The notes under the pieces: generated by a model
Told to the model about the DNA's origin: nothing
What the model saw: the letters and a program-made list of their open reading frames with translations, nothing else
Databases searched by the model: none
Part shown: piece after piece, positions 61,766-64,000 of the stretch
Numbering within the stretch: position 1 is the first letter of the stretch
Layout of the letters: each line of letters begins with the position of its first letter
Position numbers and translations under genes: made by a program
Assembly (NCBI GenBank): GCA_963759375.1
Contig: CAVWYY010000001.1
Coordinates: forward strand, 511,916 to 575,915
DNA: 64,000 nt
DNA from: DASSUW01 sp963759375
GTDB taxonomy: Bacteria; Actinomycetota; Thermoleophilia; Solirubrobacterales; Solirubrobacteraceae
Direction: 5' to 3'

Positions 61766-63931
61766 CTATGCGGGCTCGCGGGCGAGCCGCTCGTGCTCGA
61801 GACGCGGCAGCCAGCGCAGCCAGGACGGCAGGTACCAGTTCCAGCGGCCCAGCAGCTTCATCGTCGCGGGGAGCAGCACCCCGCGCACGATCGTGGCGTC
61901 GATGAGGATGGCCGCTGCGAGCCCGAAGCCGAGCTGCTTCAGGATCACCGGCGACAGCGTGACGAAGATCGAGAAGACGGCCACCATCACGAACGCGGCG
62001 GCCGTCACGACACCGGCCGTGGACCGGATCCCATGGGCGACCGCGTCCGCGGTCGGCAGCCCTCGGTCGTAGGCCTCGCGCACGCGGCTGAGGATGAACA
62101 CGTGGTAGTCCATCGAGAGGCCGAAGAGAATCACGAACATGAAGAGCGGAAGGCCGGCCGTGATCGCGCCGGGGGACTCGAAGCCGAGCAGGGCCTCGCC
62201 CCACCCCCACTGGAACACGGCGACGAGCATCCCGTAGGCGGCGCCGACCGACAGCAGGTTCAGGAGCACGGCCTTGACCGCGATCACCACCGAGCGGAAG
62301 GCGACGAGCAGGAGCGCGAAGGCGAGCACCAACACGAAGCCGATGGCCAGCGGCATCCGCTCCGCCATCAGGGCGCGCGCGTCCTCCGACACCGCGGTCT
62401 GACCGGTCACGGCCACGTCGCCGACCGCGCCGACGGTGTTCGGGATGACCTGGTGGCGCAGCGCGTCGAGCGCGCGGGCCGAGGCGTCGTCGGTGCCGGT
62501 CCCGGCGAGCGGGATCGAGACGAGCGCGACGCGCCGGTTCGGGCTCGTGCGGACGGTGATTGAGCCGCTCATCAGGCCGGTGGCGACCGCCTCCTCGCGC
62601 AGGCGCGCAATGCCCTCGCGCACGGCGGGCGCGGTGACATCGCGCGCCTCGATGGCGACCACGGCCGGCAGCGGCCCGCCCGGGAACGCCTGCTGGATGC
62701 GCTCGTAGGTGTGCATGATCGGCAGCGAGCGCGGAGCGTCGGCGATGCCGCCGTCGGTCTGGCGCATCACGAGCGCGGGCGCGGCGAGCACCAGCAGCAC
62801 GGACGCCGAGAGCGCGGCCGAGACGCCCGGCCGGCGCAGCACGCGGTCGAGGATCGCGCCCCACAGGCGGGCCTCGCCGTCCCGCCGCGGCAGGAACGGC
62901 ACGCGGCCGCGCTCGACGCGGTCGCCGAGCCAGGCGAGCGTCGCGGGCAGGACGGTGAGCGAGCCCGCTACCGCGATGGCGACGACGAGGATCGCGCCGA
63001 TGGCGACTGCCGTCCACCCCTGCGACCCGCCGAAGAACATACCGGCGAGCGCCGCGATCACGGTCAGCCCCGAGATCAGCACCGCGCGCCCGGACGTCGC
63101 CGCGGCGGCCGCGAGCGCCGCCTCGTTGCCCTTCCCGGCCGCGCGCTCCTCCCGCTCGCGCTTGAGGTAGAAGAGCGAGTAGTCGACGCCGACGGCGAGA
63201 CCGACGAGCAGCACGACGAAGCTCGTCGCCTCCTCGACCGCGACGACCTGGCTCACGACGGCGAGCAGGCCGAGCGCCGCGATCACCGACGTGAGCCCGA
63301 CGAGCAGCGGGACAGCGGCGGCCACGAAGGCTCCGAAGACGACGACGAGGATGGCGAGCGTGATCGGGACGGCCGTGTACTCGGCGCGCGTGAAGTCCCT
63401 GCCGATCGACTCCTCGAACGCCCGCTGCGCGCTGGCGGCGCCGAACTGCTCGACGCGGAACCCGGGGTGGCGCTGCTGCGCCGCTGCCACGGCGCCGAGC
63501 ACCGGCTCGACGAGCGTGGTCGCCTGCTCGTCGACATCCGAGACCTCGAACCGCACGAGCGCGGCGTGGCGGTCCTCCGAGATCAGCGGCGAGGCGACGT
63601 CGGACACGCCCGGGCGACCCTCCAGCGCGGCGTCCACGTCGGCGAGCACGGCCCGGAACGACGGGTCGCCCGCGGTCCGGCTCGCGCTGGCGACGAGCAC
63701 CGACTCGTCGGCGCCGTCGGCGAACGCGCCGGCGTCGATCATCTGCTCCGCGCGCTGGGACTCGCCGATGCCGATCCGGTCCGGATCGCGGATCTCCGTG
63801 CCGAGTATGGCGCCGAGGGCTGCGGCAGCGACGACGAACGCGATCCAGCCTGCGATCGCGGTGCGGCGATGGCGGGCGCTCCAGCGGCCCATGCGGGCCG
63901 CGAGGTTGGTGCTGTGCTCGAGCGGTGACAT
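61766..63931 (-). CDS. MMPL-family RND transporter
   Basis: A 721-residue transporter with the twelve-helix RND layout in two halves. Helix 4 has VLLVGLAVGVDYSLFYLKRERE and helix 10 VILFGLSMDYHVFILSRVREAYD, carrying the Asp-Tyr proton-relay pairs of MmpL proteins. The two large external loops follow helices 1 and 7. Relatives export lipids or drugs. It lies 9 bases upstream of the PspC gene and may be the first gene of the envelope-stress unit. The 69 bases after its start to the window edge show nothing further. Confidence 0.92.
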   Translation of the reverse strand: MSPLEHSTNLAARMGRWSARHRRTAIAGWIAFVVAAAALGAILGTEIRDPDRIGIGESQRAEQMIDAGAFADGADESVLVASASRTAGDPSFRAVLADVDAALEGRPGVSDVASPLISEDRHAALVRFEVSDVDEQATTLVEPVLGAVAAAQQRHPGFRVEQFGAASAQRAFEESIGRDFTRAEYTAVPITLAILVVVFGAFVAAAVPLLVGLTSVIAALGLLAVVSQVVAVEEATSFVVLLVGLAVGVDYSLFYLKREREERAAGKGNEAALAAAAATSGRAVLISGLTVIAALAGMFFGGSQGWTAVAIGAILVVAIAVAGSLTVLPATLAWLGDRVERGRVPFLPRRDGEARLWGAILDRVLRRPGVSAALSASVLLVLAAPALVMRQTDGGIADAPRSLPIMHTYERIQQAFPGGPLPAVVAIEARDVTAPAVREGIARLREEAVATGLMSGSITVRTSPNRRVALVSIPLAGTGTDDASARALDALRHQVIPNTVGAVGDVAVTGQTAVSEDARALMAERMPLAIGFVLVLAFALLLVAFRSVVIAVKAVLLNLLSVGAAYGMLVAVFQWGWGEALLGFESPGAITAGLPLFMFVILFGLSMDYHVFILSRVREAYDRGLPTADAVAHGIRSTAGVVTAAAFVMVAVFSIFVTLSPVILKQLGFGLAAAILIDATIVRGVLLPATMKLLGRWNWYLPSWLRWLPRLEHERLAREPA

Positions 63932-64000
63932 GGGCGGAAGCGTCCTCCGCCGCGCTTGCGCCGCCTATCGGGAATGACCCCCGTCGGACCCCGAGGCCGA

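Overview
The window is GC-rich chromosomal DNA from an actinobacterium. Gene content fits the class Thermoleophilia (Solirubrobacter/Conexibacter-like) best: many RTX, PspC, AMIN-like and secreted Cys-rich families, GTG/TTG starts, and 4-bp stop/start overlaps throughout. The lineage is inferred from gene style; there is no rRNA or marker gene to prove it. Three tRNA genes are present (Gly-GCC, Cys-GCA, Val-GAC). No rRNA, CRISPR array, transposase or integrase was seen.

Layout. 1-5.9 kb: end of an amino-acid permease, then two minus-strand operons. One is chorismate lyase, DAHP synthase and an MFS carrier; the other is a small membrane protein, an arginase-family protein and an EEP hydrolase. 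5.9-11.1 kb: CAP-domain protein, cNMP-binding/TrxR-like flavoprotein, AMIN-like protein, amidase, and an NlpC-type cell-wall protein behind a convincing c-di-AMP (ydaO-type) riboswitch. 11.3-16.7 kb: two M28 peptidases and an Lrp regulator divergent from a permease. 16.6-21.4 kb: a quinate/shikimate catabolic operon (Nramp-like carrier, dehydroshikimate dehydratase-HPPD fusion, frameshifted quinate/shikimate dehydrogenase) facing a TetR regulator across a palindromic operator. 21.4-33.5 kb: SDR, broken CDF transporter, HxlR regulator, hydrolases, beta-propeller protein, DrrAB-type ABC exporter, RTX protein, DASS symporter, acylphosphatase-like/LigD-phosphoesterase fusion, tRNA-Gly.

33.8-43.8 kb: OmpR/HK two-component pair followed by a decayed SGNH hydrolase, a methyltransferase, then two divergent units. 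Leftward are a class V aminotransferase, a CaiB CoA-transferase and a crotonase; rightward are a GlcD/GlcF-type FAD-FeS dehydrogenase and a MatC-like carrier. Together these look like a 2-hydroxyacid/glyoxylate module. 43.8-52.5 kb: Tat-exported flavin oxidoreductase, FtsH, epimerase, GDPD, small secreted protein, tRNA-Cys, DUF2461, tartrate/malate dehydrogenase.

52.5-59.1 kb is the most unusual part. The 3' end of tRNA-Val, with its terminator and about 100 bp more, is present three times in direct orientation. The copies bound two cargo segments: a secreted protein plus an HD-GYP protein, and a TetR-SDR-hydrolase-oxidoreductase operon. No integrase is present. A truncated histidine-kinase tail lies just outside the right end. 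This looks like a tandem, integrase-less tRNA-anchored island. 59.2-64 kb: PspC-histidine kinase/NarL regulator pair, another PspC protein and an MMPL transporter, a probable envelope-stress cluster.

Three apparent single-base insertions (quinate/shikimate dehydrogenase, CDF transporter, end of the RTX gene) each lengthen a GG or CC pair. They may be assembly errors rather than real mutations.
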